Assembly: GCA_949358305.1 (NCBI GenBank) | Contig: OX442314.1 | Location: 52,397,162 to 52,461,161 of the forward strand | Direction: 5' to 3' | Length of the DNA: 64,000 nt | DNA from: Strigamia acuminata | Lineage: Eukaryota > Arthropoda > Chilopoda > Geophilomorpha > Linotaeniidae | Shown: positions 20,876 through 32,399 of the stretch, piece after piece | Numbering within the stretch: the first letter of the stretch is position 1 | How the letters are laid out: every line of letters begins with the position of its first letter | Notes under the pieces: model-generated | Seen by the model: only the letters and a program-made list of their open reading frames with translations | Database searches by the model: none | Told to the model about the DNA's origin: nothing | Program-made: the position numbers and the translations under genes

Positions 20876-22915
20876 GCGTGCCGACTTAGCTGCGCAAGCT
20901 CGTGAAAACGAAATTCTTCGCGCAGATCTATTGACGGTACAAGAAAACTTTGCAGTAGTCGTGCAAAAAGTGCAAGACGTTTGCGGCGAAGATAATTTTG
21001 CAAAACCAGCCCCAGTTTTGCAAAAAGGTGCTTCCAAATCACCTGAGTTGATTGATTTAACATCAGCTAAACCAAAAGTCAGTCGACAATCAAGCTGGAC
21101 TGACAGTGATGACTCACGCAGTAGTCGTGGAAGCCGTAATAGTCATCACAGTCGCAAAAAGCGAAAGCGACAACCAGACCCGACCGAATATCATTCCCCA
21201 AAAGTTACACAAGATTCGGATCGATTCTTTAGCAATAGTGACCGATTAATCGGAATGCTAGAGAAAAAGAATAAAGAACGTGAGAAACCACACGATCGTG
21301 GACGGTCACACGATAATCCGCGAGAAGGTTCACCAAAACGAGATTGTCACAACGACATCCGCGATGGGCCGAGATACCATGGAAATCCACCAGGTGGTGA
21401 CCCACCAGGTGGAGACAGTTCCGATGGACATGGAGGTGGCCACTCACGTGACCACAATTCGAATGGCAATCGAAATAGAAGGGGACCACCAAATGGAGAC
21501 CATCGTCCGCCAGATGACGACGATTCTCCGGACCCTGATCCGCCGCCAAATCCGAATCATGAATCTGCGTCAGATACAGATTCCTCACGTCCCAGTGTGA
21601 GAGGGCGATCTCGTCACAGAACACGTAGTAGAACTCAAAGACCCGATTTTTACACGAAAGATGAGATTGACCAGTTGTTGAGGCAAAATGCTCAACAACA
21701 GCGAAAAAACAGAAGGGATAAAATTATTTTGCAAAAAATAAATGAATTTACTTCTGATAAATGGACTCATCAAACAACAGATGAAAAGTTCATTAGATGG
21801 GATCGAGTTATCCCACATGCCTATAACGGAAATTGGCAAGCAGGGTCAAACCTCTTGCTGGAAATATTCGAACTAGGCAAAGTTCACAGTTTTGGCTGTG
21901 AAGGTGCATTGGCCCATCTAGTACCAAGAATACTGGTTGGCGATGTCAAGGAGTGGTTTCGCAGGAAAGACTTCACGAAGTGGGATGACTTCGTTAAACA
22001 ATTCATGTTTAAATTTGGTGAATCGAGCGAAGACATCAAGACGCTCTGGAGATGTCTTAAGCAACGAAAAGGCGAAAGCTTACATTCGTACATGCTAAGA
22101 GCAGAGAATCTGCTTGGCAGAATGCCACATGCTGTTACTGATGCAACAGCAGATGATCAGTTTAGAGCTGGTCTCACAGAATATAGTAAAAATATTCTGA
22201 TGATGTCGGACGCTCCCGACCCGGGGAAATTCTCCGAGTTAAACGAGTTCATGGAGGTCAATCAATTGCGCATTGACGAAAAGTACAAAGCTTACCTTAC
22301 AGATGCCGAAAGGTCAGCGTACTTAAAGCGAGAGAAAAGACTCGCTGAGCAAAACAATGAAACCTTTAATGGTTTGAAATTGTTGCAGCCACCTAGTTAC
22401 GAAGACTTTCTAGATGAAGTGGAAGGGAAGAGTTCGAAAAAAGAATCTTCCAAAAAGGACGTCAAAAATCCTCATTCAGTCCCTAAGTTACACGCCAATA
22501 TAACTGGAGCTGAAACTCCGCCATCTGAAGCTGAAGAAGCTGAAGAGGAGGAGGAAACAGGAGACGAGACGTTGGCTTTATTGGCCAAAGCAGCGGCGTT
22601 GCTAGCAAAAAATAACCCCGTTGCAGGCAAATGGAAGCCAAGAATGAAACCAAAAAATGTTTCATTTGACGCATCAAAGGTGAATACCGAAAGGAATTCA
22701 AAGTCACCTGCGGTGTCGCCAGAGCGCCGGTCTGACGCTCGTTCTCGTTCTGCCTCACCAGCAGCAACGAGAAAGAAATCGCCTGCCACTGATCCATGCA
22801 ATTTATGCAAAAAATTAGGGCATTGGCAAAAAGACTGCCCATCCTCTAAAAAGGACAAACCAGTGTCAACAGCTGAGTTTGAAAAAGCAGTCAAGATCAT
22901 AACTGACATGTTTCG

Positions 22916-22922
22916 AAAAAAC
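22916..22922 (+). promoter_or_regulatory. -1 ribosomal frameshift site A_AAA_AAC (element A gag/pol)
   Basis: In the gag frame the codons are CGA AAA AAC TTG TAG, placing the canonical retroviral slippery heptamer A AAA AAC one codon before the gag stop. Shifting -1 here enters the pol frame exactly (AAA CTT GTA GAC...), which is then open through the protease. Pol has no well-placed ATG of its own at its start. Confidence 0.8.
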
Positions 22923-25900
22923 TTGTAGACGCAGATCCATCAGGTCTAGTGGACGCTGCGTCACCTCCGAAATCGGAATCAGAGAATGAAAATCTGAAGA
23001 TAATGGAAGATGTTGGAGAAGTTATTGAAGAATTAATTCGTCAAACAGAACTAAAAGAAAAAGGATCTCTTGATGTAAAAAAGGAGATTGTCGGCGAAAC
23101 CCCGACTGAAGAAGACACTTCCAATATTCAAGTTAAAGACGATAGACCAAGCTCAGTTCCAGAGACGCCTGGAATTGAGGAGTGCATTAAGTTATTTGCA
23201 GCTACAACTCTTGATACCAATGAGTTATTAGATGAATTGCCTTTGGAGCCTCCAATTACAATTCATCATAAATTGCGCAAGTTTGAGTGCAAACTGGCTG
23301 GAATACCAAACAGCCAAGACCTTCCGACGTTAAAGTTAGAAACGTTAAAAGGTGTAATAACTGGAATGTTGGACTCAGGAGCAAATAAAAGCTTCCTAGC
23401 CACCTCAGTTATTAATCAATTAGGTCTAGAAAAATATCTACGACCTATCGGACCTGGTGTCAGAGTTACGACGGCAAGTGAAGAAGTCACTCCAGATGGA
23501 ACCATTCATCTTTCATTTCGATGGACACATGGCACGTTACGTCATCCGTTCATCGTAATACCAAATAAGTATCCAATGGTACTATTGGGTTGCGATTTTA
23601 TGAATAAATTAAAAATCCAACCTAATCCACAGACGATGTCTTGGAATTTCACGCAACCTGTGGATGCAGATTTACCCTACATTCCACAAGCGTTGCTGGA
23701 ACGTTATTTGGAGAAAATAGAGGAACCCGATTCCTCATTTGTGACCTTTGCAAAAGCTTACGCTGCAAGTGTAACTCAAAGCAAAATTGATGAAGAGAAT
23801 TTCATCCAAAAGTTAGTCGAAGAAGCTAACTTAAATTTGGAGCAATCCAAATTATTAGAAAAGATGTTATCCAAACATAAAAGGATTATTTCTAAAGATC
23901 CAGGTAAAACACACCTGGTTAAGCACAAAATTGAGCTTGACACGGAGAAACCCATCCGTGTCCCCTTTAAGAGCATAAACCCTCAAAAAAGGGAAATAAT
24001 CAGACAACTTTGTCAAGACATGATTGACAAAGGCGTAGTCGTCAAAGCTGAAGGCGATTACGGAATGCGGCCAGTCCTAGTCATGCGACCAGGAAACGAC
24101 CCACGCTTGTGCATTGATTTTCGCCCCATCAATACACATACTAAGTACAACCCACCTCAAATGCCAACAATTGAGGAAATTCTGCGAGAAATCGGAGAAT
24201 TCGAGTGGGTCAGTACTATAGATCTGACCAAGGGATATTGGCAGATAGAATTGTGACCTGAAGACAGAGAAAAAACTGCCTTCTGGAGCCCAATGGGAAG
24301 ACTAATGTTTTTAGTCATGCCTTTCGGATTAGTAAACGCACCAACTACCTTCCAAGAATTGATGGAAAAAGTTTTGGGTGACGTTTACAGAAAATTTGCA
24401 TGGGCATATTTGGATGACATAATTGTTGTATCCAAATCGTTCGAAGAACACATTAAACATTTAGATATAGTGTTTAAAAAATTGGCAGAAGCTAATTTAC
24501 ATGCGCATCCTGGCAAGACGCATCTCTGTAGAAAGGAATTAATTTTTCTAGGCTACAAAGTAGGAGTAGAAGGACTTGCAGTAGACCCTAAAAAAGTCGC
24601 TGCAATTACGCAATTTCCGGCTCCTACCAATCTTAAGGAATTACAAAGATTCCTAGGCATGGTGAATTTCTTTCACCGCCTAATCAAGAATTTGGCCACA
24701 GTGGCAGAACCACTAAGGCCTCTCTTGAAGAAAGATGCGGAGTTCGATTGGGAACTGCATCATCAAGCAGCATTCAACGCAATAAAAGACCTGCTTACGA
24801 ATGCTGAAACAATGAAGATGCCTGACTTGTACATGCCATTTATTGTTCATACTGACGCCAGTAGACAAGGGTTGGGTGCAGCCCTTACACAAAAGAAAAA
24901 TGTGGATGGCCAAGAAGTCGAAATGCCATGCGTGTATGCAAGCAGAAGCTTGCAACCCGCTGAAAAGAATTATACTGTGACAGAATTGGAATGTCTCGCA
25001 GTAGTATGGGGATTGCGCAAATTTCGCCCATACTTAGAGTACACTACATTCACTGTACAAACGGATCACCAAGCACTTAAGTGGTTGATGTCGTTATCTG
25101 ACCCGTCGGGCAGATTAGCTCGTTGGCAAATGGAGCTGATGGCGTATTCGTTCGAAATACAATACGTCAAAGGTCCGCTGAATGTAATAGCAGACGCATT
25201 GTCACGTGCACCTGTCAGCGCACCTGACGAACCAGAAGACGATGGCGATAATGATGATTTATTATCATATTGTCCATCTCCTTGCCGAAGTTGGCAAATG
25301 GGAAAATTGAACGAATTGCCCAAGTCGATAATAGTTAATGAAGATGATCAAGCATTAATTAATTTTTGTATTAATATGCATGATCCGTCAGGAACCCCTG
25401 ACGTCGAATTAAGAGCTATGATGGCTAAAAAATTCGAGCTGCCAACAACAAATGTTTTAATTAAAGCATTTGCAGCTAAAATTGCTAAACAATTGGAATG
25501 TGATCCTCCGACGAGAGATGACATTATTGCAGCGCAAAAAGCAGACAAATTTTGCCAACATATTCGCAATTACTTGTTAAACAAGCAATATCCAAGTTAC
25601 ATAGTAACTCGTCTTCAAAGAAGAAATTTTGAAAGACACGCGAGTACGTATCTCATTGAAGAAGATATGTTACTCCACTATCATCCTACCTCTACCGATG
25701 AATTAGGAGAGGATGGTAGGGCGCTTAAAGTTGTTGTGCCAAGAAAATTGATTTATAAAATCATTTGGTTGATGCACGGACATCCACTGTCCGGCCACCC
25801 AGGCATTGCGAGGACAATGTACCAAACTCGAAGAGTTTATACCTGGAAAGGTATGAAACGTGATATTACACGTTTTATTCAACATTGTCAAGGATGTCAG

Positions 25901-27163
25901 GCATGTAAGCCGAGATCGAAGACCGAAATTGAAGGCGCTCAAATTGGACCATTTGGACCATTTGACTGCCTTAGTGTGGATTTGTCTGGTCCTAAACCAA
26001 GAACCAGAAGAAACAATACCCACATTTGCGTCATCGTAGATGTCGCTACGCATTGGCCAGAATTATTTCCAATGTGTAATCCAACGGCAATGAAAGTTGC
26101 CAACACAATTTATCACTTATCAATAACTTTTGGATTTCCAAGACAAATTATAAGTGATAATGGACCTCAATTTCGATCACAGGTCTATAAAGAATTTTGC
26201 AAAAAATTCGACATGTCGCGAACACCGACATCGATTTATCATCCACAAAGCAATCCTGTGGAGAGAACCAATCGAGATATTAAATATTTAGTTTCGATTT
26301 ACTTAGATATTCACGACCAATGGGATGAGTATCTACGCGAATTTGCATTCAGTTTGAGAACAACTGTAACAAGAGGCAGAGATTATTCTCCAGCTTTCTT
26401 AAATTTTTTCCGAGAATTAAGAATTCCTTGGGATCCAAGAATTCCGGAAGGAATTTTAGTCATTGATCCAAAAAATCCGCATTTATATGTTCAGAAATTA
26501 GAAGCAATAATTGCAGAGACGTATCAGCATATGATGTCTCACGTCTTAGATTTAAGACGCCGTGTCGAAGCTGAAAAATCAGATAAGAAATTCGACAACT
26601 TCAGACAGAATGATTTAGTCTGGCGAGAGTCTCATATTCTCTCAAATGCCGCTAAAGGAATAGCAGCAGGCATTTCACCAAAAAGGAATGGGCCTTATGT
26701 AATTGTCAAAAGGTTACAAGGAGGCGCCTTTCAACTTCGACGGCTGAGTGATAATAAAATTTATCCAGCTGTTCACGGCACTGAATTAATGCCGTACTTC
26801 CCCGTTTTCAACCAAGAAATTTGGCTGGAAGGGGAGGAAGTGGGTCAAAAAACAAAAAATATTGTTAATACCTTGGATGATGCTGAATTATCCAAAATTC
26901 CTGTCGAAAACACGGAATCGAGTGAAAAATCGAAACTCAAAAATAAAGAAGTCGATGAAATAAACAAGCGACTTGAAAATGTTTCTCTTGATGAAAATCT
27001 AGAAAAGGAAATGTTTTTAGAAAAAGAGAAAATTTCAAACAATGAAGAAAATAACTCATCTGACATTGGAGACGATGCTGATGACAATCTAAACAAGTTG
27101 GATTGTTCTTCGCGAAAGTCAAAGTACAACTTGAGATCTCGCGTTCCGCGAGTCAAGACATAG
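22920..27163 (+). pseudogene. pol: Element A pol (protease, RT, RNaseH, integrase) with one in-frame TGA
   Basis: Entered by -1 frameshift from gag. Domains in order: aspartic protease (LDSGANKSF, about 23370); RT with CIDFRPIN (about 24110), MPFGLVNAP and the YLDD active site (about 24410); RNaseH (HTDASRQGLGAAL, about 24848; TVTELECLAVVWGL; ADALSR); integrase with an HHCC zinc domain (about 25774-25910), DDE residues in VDLSGP, ISDNGPQF and NPVERTN (about 25977, 26155, 26258), and a GPY-type C-terminal module (RNGPYVIVKRL, about 26690). A Glu/Lys-rich tail ends at TAG 27161-27163. TGA 24254-24256 interrupts the RT just after WQIEL; reading continues in the same frame. All catalytic motifs seen are intact, so the stop is the only obvious lesion. 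Confidence 0.88.
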
Positions 27164-27505
27164 CGTTGACTTTCACCTTTTGGGTTTACCCAAAAGATCC
27201 GAGAGAGCAATCTCGTGACGTCATTCGTAGTAAATACTCGAATGACAACGTTCACAATGCGTTATAACTTGTGACGTCATTCGGTGTCACCGAAACAAGT
27301 TCGTTTCTCCAATCAACGAACTTAGCCACTTTTCCGATAAGTTTTGAAGTGGATGCATCGACTCCGATACAACACGACAGTTTTTTGCGAATCTACAAAC
27401 TGTAAGTTATTTTTCTGAAAGAAAAATTTGATAAATATATTTAATATAATTTATTAATTCTTTCTAGCCGAAAGAATTTCTTTTTCAACGCGAAAAAGAA
27501 AACGA

Positions 27506-30152
27506 ATGGCAGACGACGAAGTCAACCTCCATGCGGACGATGAAACGCCGATGGAAGGAGCCGGTAACGATGTCCAACTATCGTTACAAGAGAGGGTAAA
27601 TTAGTAAAATAATTTTTACCTAGTGTTTCAGTCAGAAAAATTGAGTAATTTCACTTTTCCTGACTTCAAACACAAGCCGCTAAAAAATAAAAATGGCGGC
27701 TATGAAAGTCACGTGCTTCAAGCATGTGCGAAGGGGGTTGCTATGACAACCAACATCCCTTAGTGGCTCACTGCCACAAGCGCTAAGCTTAAAAAATATT
27801 TCAAATAAGAAATTATTTGTTCATTTTTAAATAAACTGATTTATTTATTTATTTTTTCGAATATAGATCGAGAGGGATCGAGAGACGCCGTTTGCGCTCC
27901 CCGATCATGTGCCGACCCAACACCCGCTGATTTTTCGAGCGGCATTGCCCGAAAAAATCAGAAGACTGAAGACGGCAAACAACACGTGGTGGAAGTTGCG
28001 CCACGACTTCAGCAGATCGGCTCTGCAAGGATTTGGAGCAAGAGGCCGGTTCATCGAGCGCCTTCACGTCGACTGAGTCGACGAAATCGAGTGGACGCTC
28101 GACGAGAGCCCCCCAGGACCACTAGCTGCCGAGCTGCTGCACAACCAGTGGCCAGTGACGCCACGAGAGCGTCACGAGCGCAGAAGAGCGCTAAAGAGTA
28201 CCGGAATTAATTACGATGCTCTCACCCAATTGAGGAAGAACCTCAAAACGACACAACGCGAAGTCGTGCGACGGTACCGCAAGTCCGTTCGTGACGGGAA
28301 CCCGCAATTTCCCGTCACACAAACCGAGCTCCATCAGTTGGCGCTCGCAGGGTGTTTCAATGATTTTCCGGGATTCTTCCCGTCGAAAGCACTCCGAGCT
28401 GCCGCAGTGCAGCTTCGCGTCGACGAAAATCGACAACTGGCTCAAGAACAGGAGGCAGAGGAGCAAGCGCGCTGCGCTCTCCCTTTTTATCGAGAAGATG
28501 AAATTCCGGCCCCAGAGGCCATCAATCCTCCGCCGCAAGACGAGGATTTGAGGGTGGGGCAACTCCCTCCGCCGGTTCCAGTCCGACCGATGTTCCGCGA
28601 ATCGAGCCGCGATCGAGAAGAGCGACAGAGGCGATCGCGCCCATATTCGACTGAAGCGCAGCCACCACGCCCGCAGTCGCGACGAGGACGGACGCCAGAG
28701 ATGTTTGGCTCGTCGTCTTCGCTCAGCTTTGAATCGGACTCCACAATCCAGTCCGCCCGAAGTAGCCGAACCGCCTCCACGTTCAAAGTGGACAACCCGG
28801 CTACTCCATACGCCATGAGACGTGTTGTCGGCGATATCTCTCCCGACTGTAGCGTGCCTGTACCTGGACATGCTAGCCGCTTGCCCGAACATGGATATGT
28901 TTCCCGCTTGCCGGCTGGAGTTAGCAACCTGCAACTCCGGCCATTTTTTAGTGAGTCATTCGGACCACAATGGACCTGCTACGAGCAGCAACCCATTCGA
29001 GCGCAGCAGGAAGTGCTCCAGAAGCTGGACGCATACCAAAGCGCCCAGATCGCCGAGTCGCAGAAGGACTGGCAGAGACTAGCTGAAAGGCTAGAACTCT
29101 CCGACATCAAGACCATTGATGATCCCCGCCTGATGGATTTTCAGCGTCAGCTAATTCCGGGGATGACTAGGGTGTTGTACCCTGGTGTTCTTCCTTCGCC
29201 AGGACAGGCGTTAGCGGCCATTACGTACCTTTGGACCGCGCCGATGGGCCTGTCGGAGAAGAAAGTCGAGCTGTGGTACCACCTCCGGCTCGACCCGCCT
29301 ACGATCTTAGCCGAGCTCATTAAGCAAGTCGTAGCAAACGGCGAGACCGAAGAAGAGGCCGCCGTTCGGTTGCGAACCGAGTGGTCCTTTGCGAAGGCCA
29401 CGGCGCAAATGGCCGGAAGAACACCGCTTCCAGTTACGAGCGCCACAGCAGCCGCGTCGCTAGCTGTTTTCCAGTCGGCTCAAGAGGGCGCTGGATGTTC
29501 GTTTTGGCCGGAGAACGCCGGAAGTTCTCAAACTCCAGCCGGAGTTCAACGGGCAGTCGAACCCCGTAAGCTCACCGGAGTTGGTCGAGCGCAGGGACGA
29601 GGCGTCACACCCTCGTCAACCTCCGCACCCGCGTTGGTTTTCTTGGGCTCGCCGAGCCATTTCGACGATGCCACGACGGAAGACTCACGTCCACCGCCGC
29701 CGCCGCCGCCAGCCAAGCCGGAGACGAAGGTCAAGCCGCTGAAGAAAGAGTCGGCTTTCAAGACCCTGATGCGCCTGTATCCGCACTTCTATTTGACGCC
29801 GGATACAAGAACACTGCTGAGCAACAATCACAAGTTGTCGAGGCAGGTGTTTATGTGGCTCGAAGACCACATTCGGGTGTTAAGCCCACCATCGGTGCTC
29901 CACGACCGACTCCTGAGAGCACGATTGGCGCCAGAGGATCCAATAGAGTTCGCGGCGCTAGGATTCTTCAACCGAGCCAACTCGGCAAGGATCATTCAGG
30001 TTTGGCTTCATGTCAACCCTGGAATGGTCTCCGGACCAAACGCAGGTCGCGACCTGTGTATCGTCAATGAGCGGTCCAATCCGAGGGACGACGCCACGGA
30101 TATGATGCGCCCGTTGACGCCTGAGCGAACTCAGAACATGGACGAATCATAA
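27506..30152 (+). pseudogene. Element A third ORF, spliced, not envelope-like; one in-frame TGA
   Basis: A short coding exon (ATG 27506 to 27595) ends at gtaaat. The acceptor at 27865-27866 opens a long exon in phase 0 that reads to TAA 30152. A further 66-bp intron (27402-27467) lies in the leader. TGA 28074-28076 interrupts the frame, which then continues open. Apart from that stop the product would be about 790 residues: acidic N-terminus, basic Arg-rich part, Ser/Arg linker (about 28600-28770), helical region (about 28980-29430) with a short coiled coil, a polyproline run (about 29690) and a helical C-terminal domain. There is no signal peptide or membrane segment, so it is not env. GC content is well above that of gag/pol. 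It could be a captured host gene or a second capsid-like protein. Confidence 0.6.
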
Positions 30153-30191
30153 ATTGGTTCGTTCATTTTCTCTCCATGTAAGATTCGTCTT

Positions 30192-30204
30192 AAATGGGGG
30201 GATG
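30192..30204 (+). other. Polypurine tract of element A
   Basis: AAATGGGGGGATG lies directly before the 3' LTR, where plus-strand DNA synthesis is primed in LTR retrotransposons. Confidence 0.7.
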
Positions 30205-31157
30205 TGTGGTGATCTCAAAATATTCACCAACTTAGAAGATAAAATTAATTGTCTTCTAATTAATTTGACTGTGGCACACGCCAAGTCAGATCATGTGACC
30301 GAGGGGAGAAATCCTCTCTAGGCACATATCACCCCAGGTTGTCCGGGGTGAAAACGGTTATTAGCCGTTATGGTGCAATATGGTGTAATAACCACTAGTT
30401 GCACCCATTTGAGCTAAGTGCGCAGGTTTTCTGCGCAATATTGAAGCGTGCTGGGCTCGCGCCTTGGCTCAAATCGGGACTCTTGACAAAAATACACAAC
30501 CCACAACATCACTGCGATATCTGCTCCGACAATACGTATTGACAGTGGACCGTGTAACCGTCAAGTTTCACCAGCTTGCTTTGTAACGAATTACAAAGCC
30601 AGCTATCCTGCTTGAATTAGCCGAAGCTAATTCCAGCAATCGTAACCGAGAAGTTTCCCGACGATCGTGAACCATCGCCGTCGCTGCCGCGCGAACGACA
30701 GCCACCGCCATCGAACGAGAGCCGGACGCCTGCCCCGTGAACCACCGCCGCTGAGCCGTCGTACGAGGACAGAAGAAACCCACGAGAACCACCGTCTTCG
30801 ACCATCGTTCGTGAGTTTGCAGAACGAAGACAATTCGCCTTCGCCTAACAACTGTGTGTTGTTTAAGCGCCATTACTGACGCTTTGTAGCTTGCAACAGT
30901 CGTTGCAAGCCCTTCATTGTTATTTTTCCCGCTCATTATTCAGCGACTTGTCGCTTTCGTATCATTAATTCTAGTCATTTCATTGTAATTAAACGAATAA
31001 ATATAAAGTGTATTTTTATTGATAAAACTGACTCTTTATTTCTGTAAACTTACCCTAGACAAGTTTTGGCCGCCGATTGTAAGTCTTGTAAAGCATTCAC
31101 CTGCGGTTTCGTGCTTATTTATTAGAAATAAGTGCGATAATAACCCGGATCGCAGCA
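30205..31157 (+). repeat. Element A 3' LTR
   Basis: Almost identical to 8327-9279 (one difference noticed) and followed by the AAAC target duplication at 31158-31161. Confidence 0.92.
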
Positions 31158-31161
31158 AAAC

Positions 31162-31306
31162 TTGTAAAGTGCAATTTCTGCGGATTGATCAAAATCCGCA
31201 AAATCCGCCGCAAAATTGCGAACAGGGGATCAGCATATAGGCAGCCGTAATGTTAAAAATGGGGTCCCTTTCGCACTCCGCAAAATCCGCATGCGCGCCA
31301 TAAGGT
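31162..31306. repeat. Remainder of the second 409-bp duplication unit
   Basis: Identical to 7918-8062; separated from its left part by the insertion of element A. Its right edge (CATAAGGTTA) abuts element C sequence. Confidence 0.85.
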
Positions 31307-32399
31307 TAAGCGCGTCGGCCTCACGAAATCGTTTGACGGCATCTCGACGACTTTGATGCATTTGGGTGATGATCTCCTTCAAATTAAAGTGCACGGCGTG
31401 CACAATGAGGTGCTGCACCGCGTGCTCGTCTCCGGCACAGTCCTTTGTCATCTTCGCTTCTATTTCCCTCGCGATATCTCCGAGGCGTCCGAAAATTGTT
31501 CCGATGACCGTCTTGAAGTCCGAGGCGCTAACGTTGAAATCCAGGTTAATCGACATCTCGAAGAGTTTGCTCCATCCCTCAGATCTCAAGTTGATTCGTC
31601 CTTGGCCCCTGTTCTCCATGGGGTACAGAATCTCAAGCTCATGGCGCCGGAATATTTCAGACATTTGAGTGAAAATACGAACCGGGCGCACTGTACATCC
31701 ATTTCGGTCGAATCCCTGGAGATAACGTGGCTTCAGAGACGCGCATCCTTCCAACGACGTTGATCCGCTCGAGACAGCTGAAATGGCTTTAGCAATTGGA
31801 TTAGAAATCTTGCTTTCCAATTTCTTGATGTCGTGGATCTTTGCGCATTCTCCTGCATCTCTCACATTTTCGGCAGCGATATTTGCGATGGATGAAGATG
31901 GTGTGAAATTCAACAACGCCTTAATATCTCGGTCAACCTGTGGGGAAAAATCAGCTTTAATTAGTTTTTTGTTAAAATCAGCAATTGTGTCCATTTGTGT
32001 ATTTGAAGTCGCAATTTTGGAGTATGTAATCGGCACCGATGTCGCAGCAACTGAAGTCATCATCTTAGGCGTCACATTCGATTGGGTCACAGTGGTGGCA
32101 TCGATAGATCGGGCAGCTTGGCTCGATTCGGACGTCTCAATCGAAGACGATTTGTTCTTCACAACTCGAAAATATGGAATTATAATCGGCGCAGCAGCGC
32201 TCGAAGTGGTCACCGTTGAAACGTTGATCGACTTCGCCTCCGCCGCCGTCACACTCGATTCCGTTTTGATGATCGGGGTCGACATCGTGTTGATATTGCT
32301 AATTTTCTCTCTTTCTCTTCTATTTTCTTCATTTTTTACTACCTTTTTGGCCACTTGATCGTTCAATGAAAGTTCTTCTGTTGGTTTAACGACAGGCAA
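31307..32399 (-). CDS. Element C accessory ORF 2, C-terminus truncated
   Basis: An open frame follows pol and accessory ORF 1. It overlaps the end of accessory ORF 1 in a different frame (+1 relative) and has no ATG at its start, so a frameshift or an indel is likely to connect them. The N-terminal half is Ser/Thr/Ala/Val-rich and low-complexity (about 31850-32399). The C-terminal half (about 31310-31780) is mixed helical, with FTQMSEIFRRHELEILYPM and NLDFNVSASDFKTVIGTIFG. Codons left of 31307 are read from unrelated repeat DNA, so the native C-terminus is lost. No known domain was recognised. Confidence 0.5.

Larger units (their letters stand above)
10363..20879 (+). mobile_element. Element B: nested non-autonomous LTR retrotransposon plus rearranged 3' end
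   Basis: It is inserted in element A's gag with target duplication GCGT (10363-10366 and 20876-20879). It has 1.9-kb LTRs at 10367-12268 and 18109-20009. The internal part (12269-18108) holds triplicated tRNA-Gln primer sites, about 3.4 kb of AT-rich leader, one ORF (16033-17514) and three polypurine-tract-like motifs. There is no protease, reverse transcriptase or integrase, so it must depend on another element. The target duplication sits not after the second full LTR but after 866 further bases that end in the last 37 bp of the same LTR, so the 3' end has been rearranged. Confidence 0.85.
9392..22928 (+). pseudogene. gag: Element A gag, split by nested element B (9392-10366 and 20880-22928)
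   Basis: Gag starts at ATG 9392. Residues 6-16 (EKRPRGRPAKR) form an AT-hook-like motif. A long Gln/Glu-rich coiled coil follows (about 9900-10200). The frame stops at the nested insertion after codon 325. It resumes at 20880, immediately after the second copy of the 4-bp target duplication, in the same frame, for 682 more residues. The distal half has more coiled coil, an Arg/Ser/Asp/Gly-rich low-complexity region (about 21100-21640), a capsid-like helical region (about 21640-22330), and one CCHC zinc knuckle (CNLCKKLGHWQKDC, about 22798-22840). It ends at TAG 22926-22928, one codon past the frameshift site. About 1,007 residues is long for a Gypsy Gag. The insertion must inactivate this copy. 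Confidence 0.85.
8327..31157 (+). mobile_element. Element A: Ty3/Gypsy LTR retrotransposon, interrupted by nested element B
   Basis: The element is bounded by 953-bp LTRs (8327-9279 and 30205-31157) that start TGTGGTGA and end GCAGCA, with one difference noticed (8914 T versus 30792 C). The target duplication is AAAC (8323-8326 and 31158-31161). Order: LTR, tRNA-Pro primer site, gag, -1 frameshift site, protease-RT-RNaseH-integrase, spliced third ORF, polypurine tract, LTR. RNaseH preceding integrase and the GPY motif in the integrase tail place it in Ty3/Gypsy. Removing the nested 10.5 kb leaves an element of about 12.3 kb. It carries in-frame TGA codons in pol and in ORF3, so this copy is probably defective although young. 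Confidence 0.92.

Noticed and set aside
24254-24256. TGA as selenocysteine codon
   Set aside because: No reason for selenocysteine in this RT position and no SECIS-like element recognised; a nonsense mutation is simpler.
28155-30152. Element A ORF3 as an envelope gene
   Set aside because: Its position fits env, but there is no signal peptide, no membrane segment and no furin-like site.
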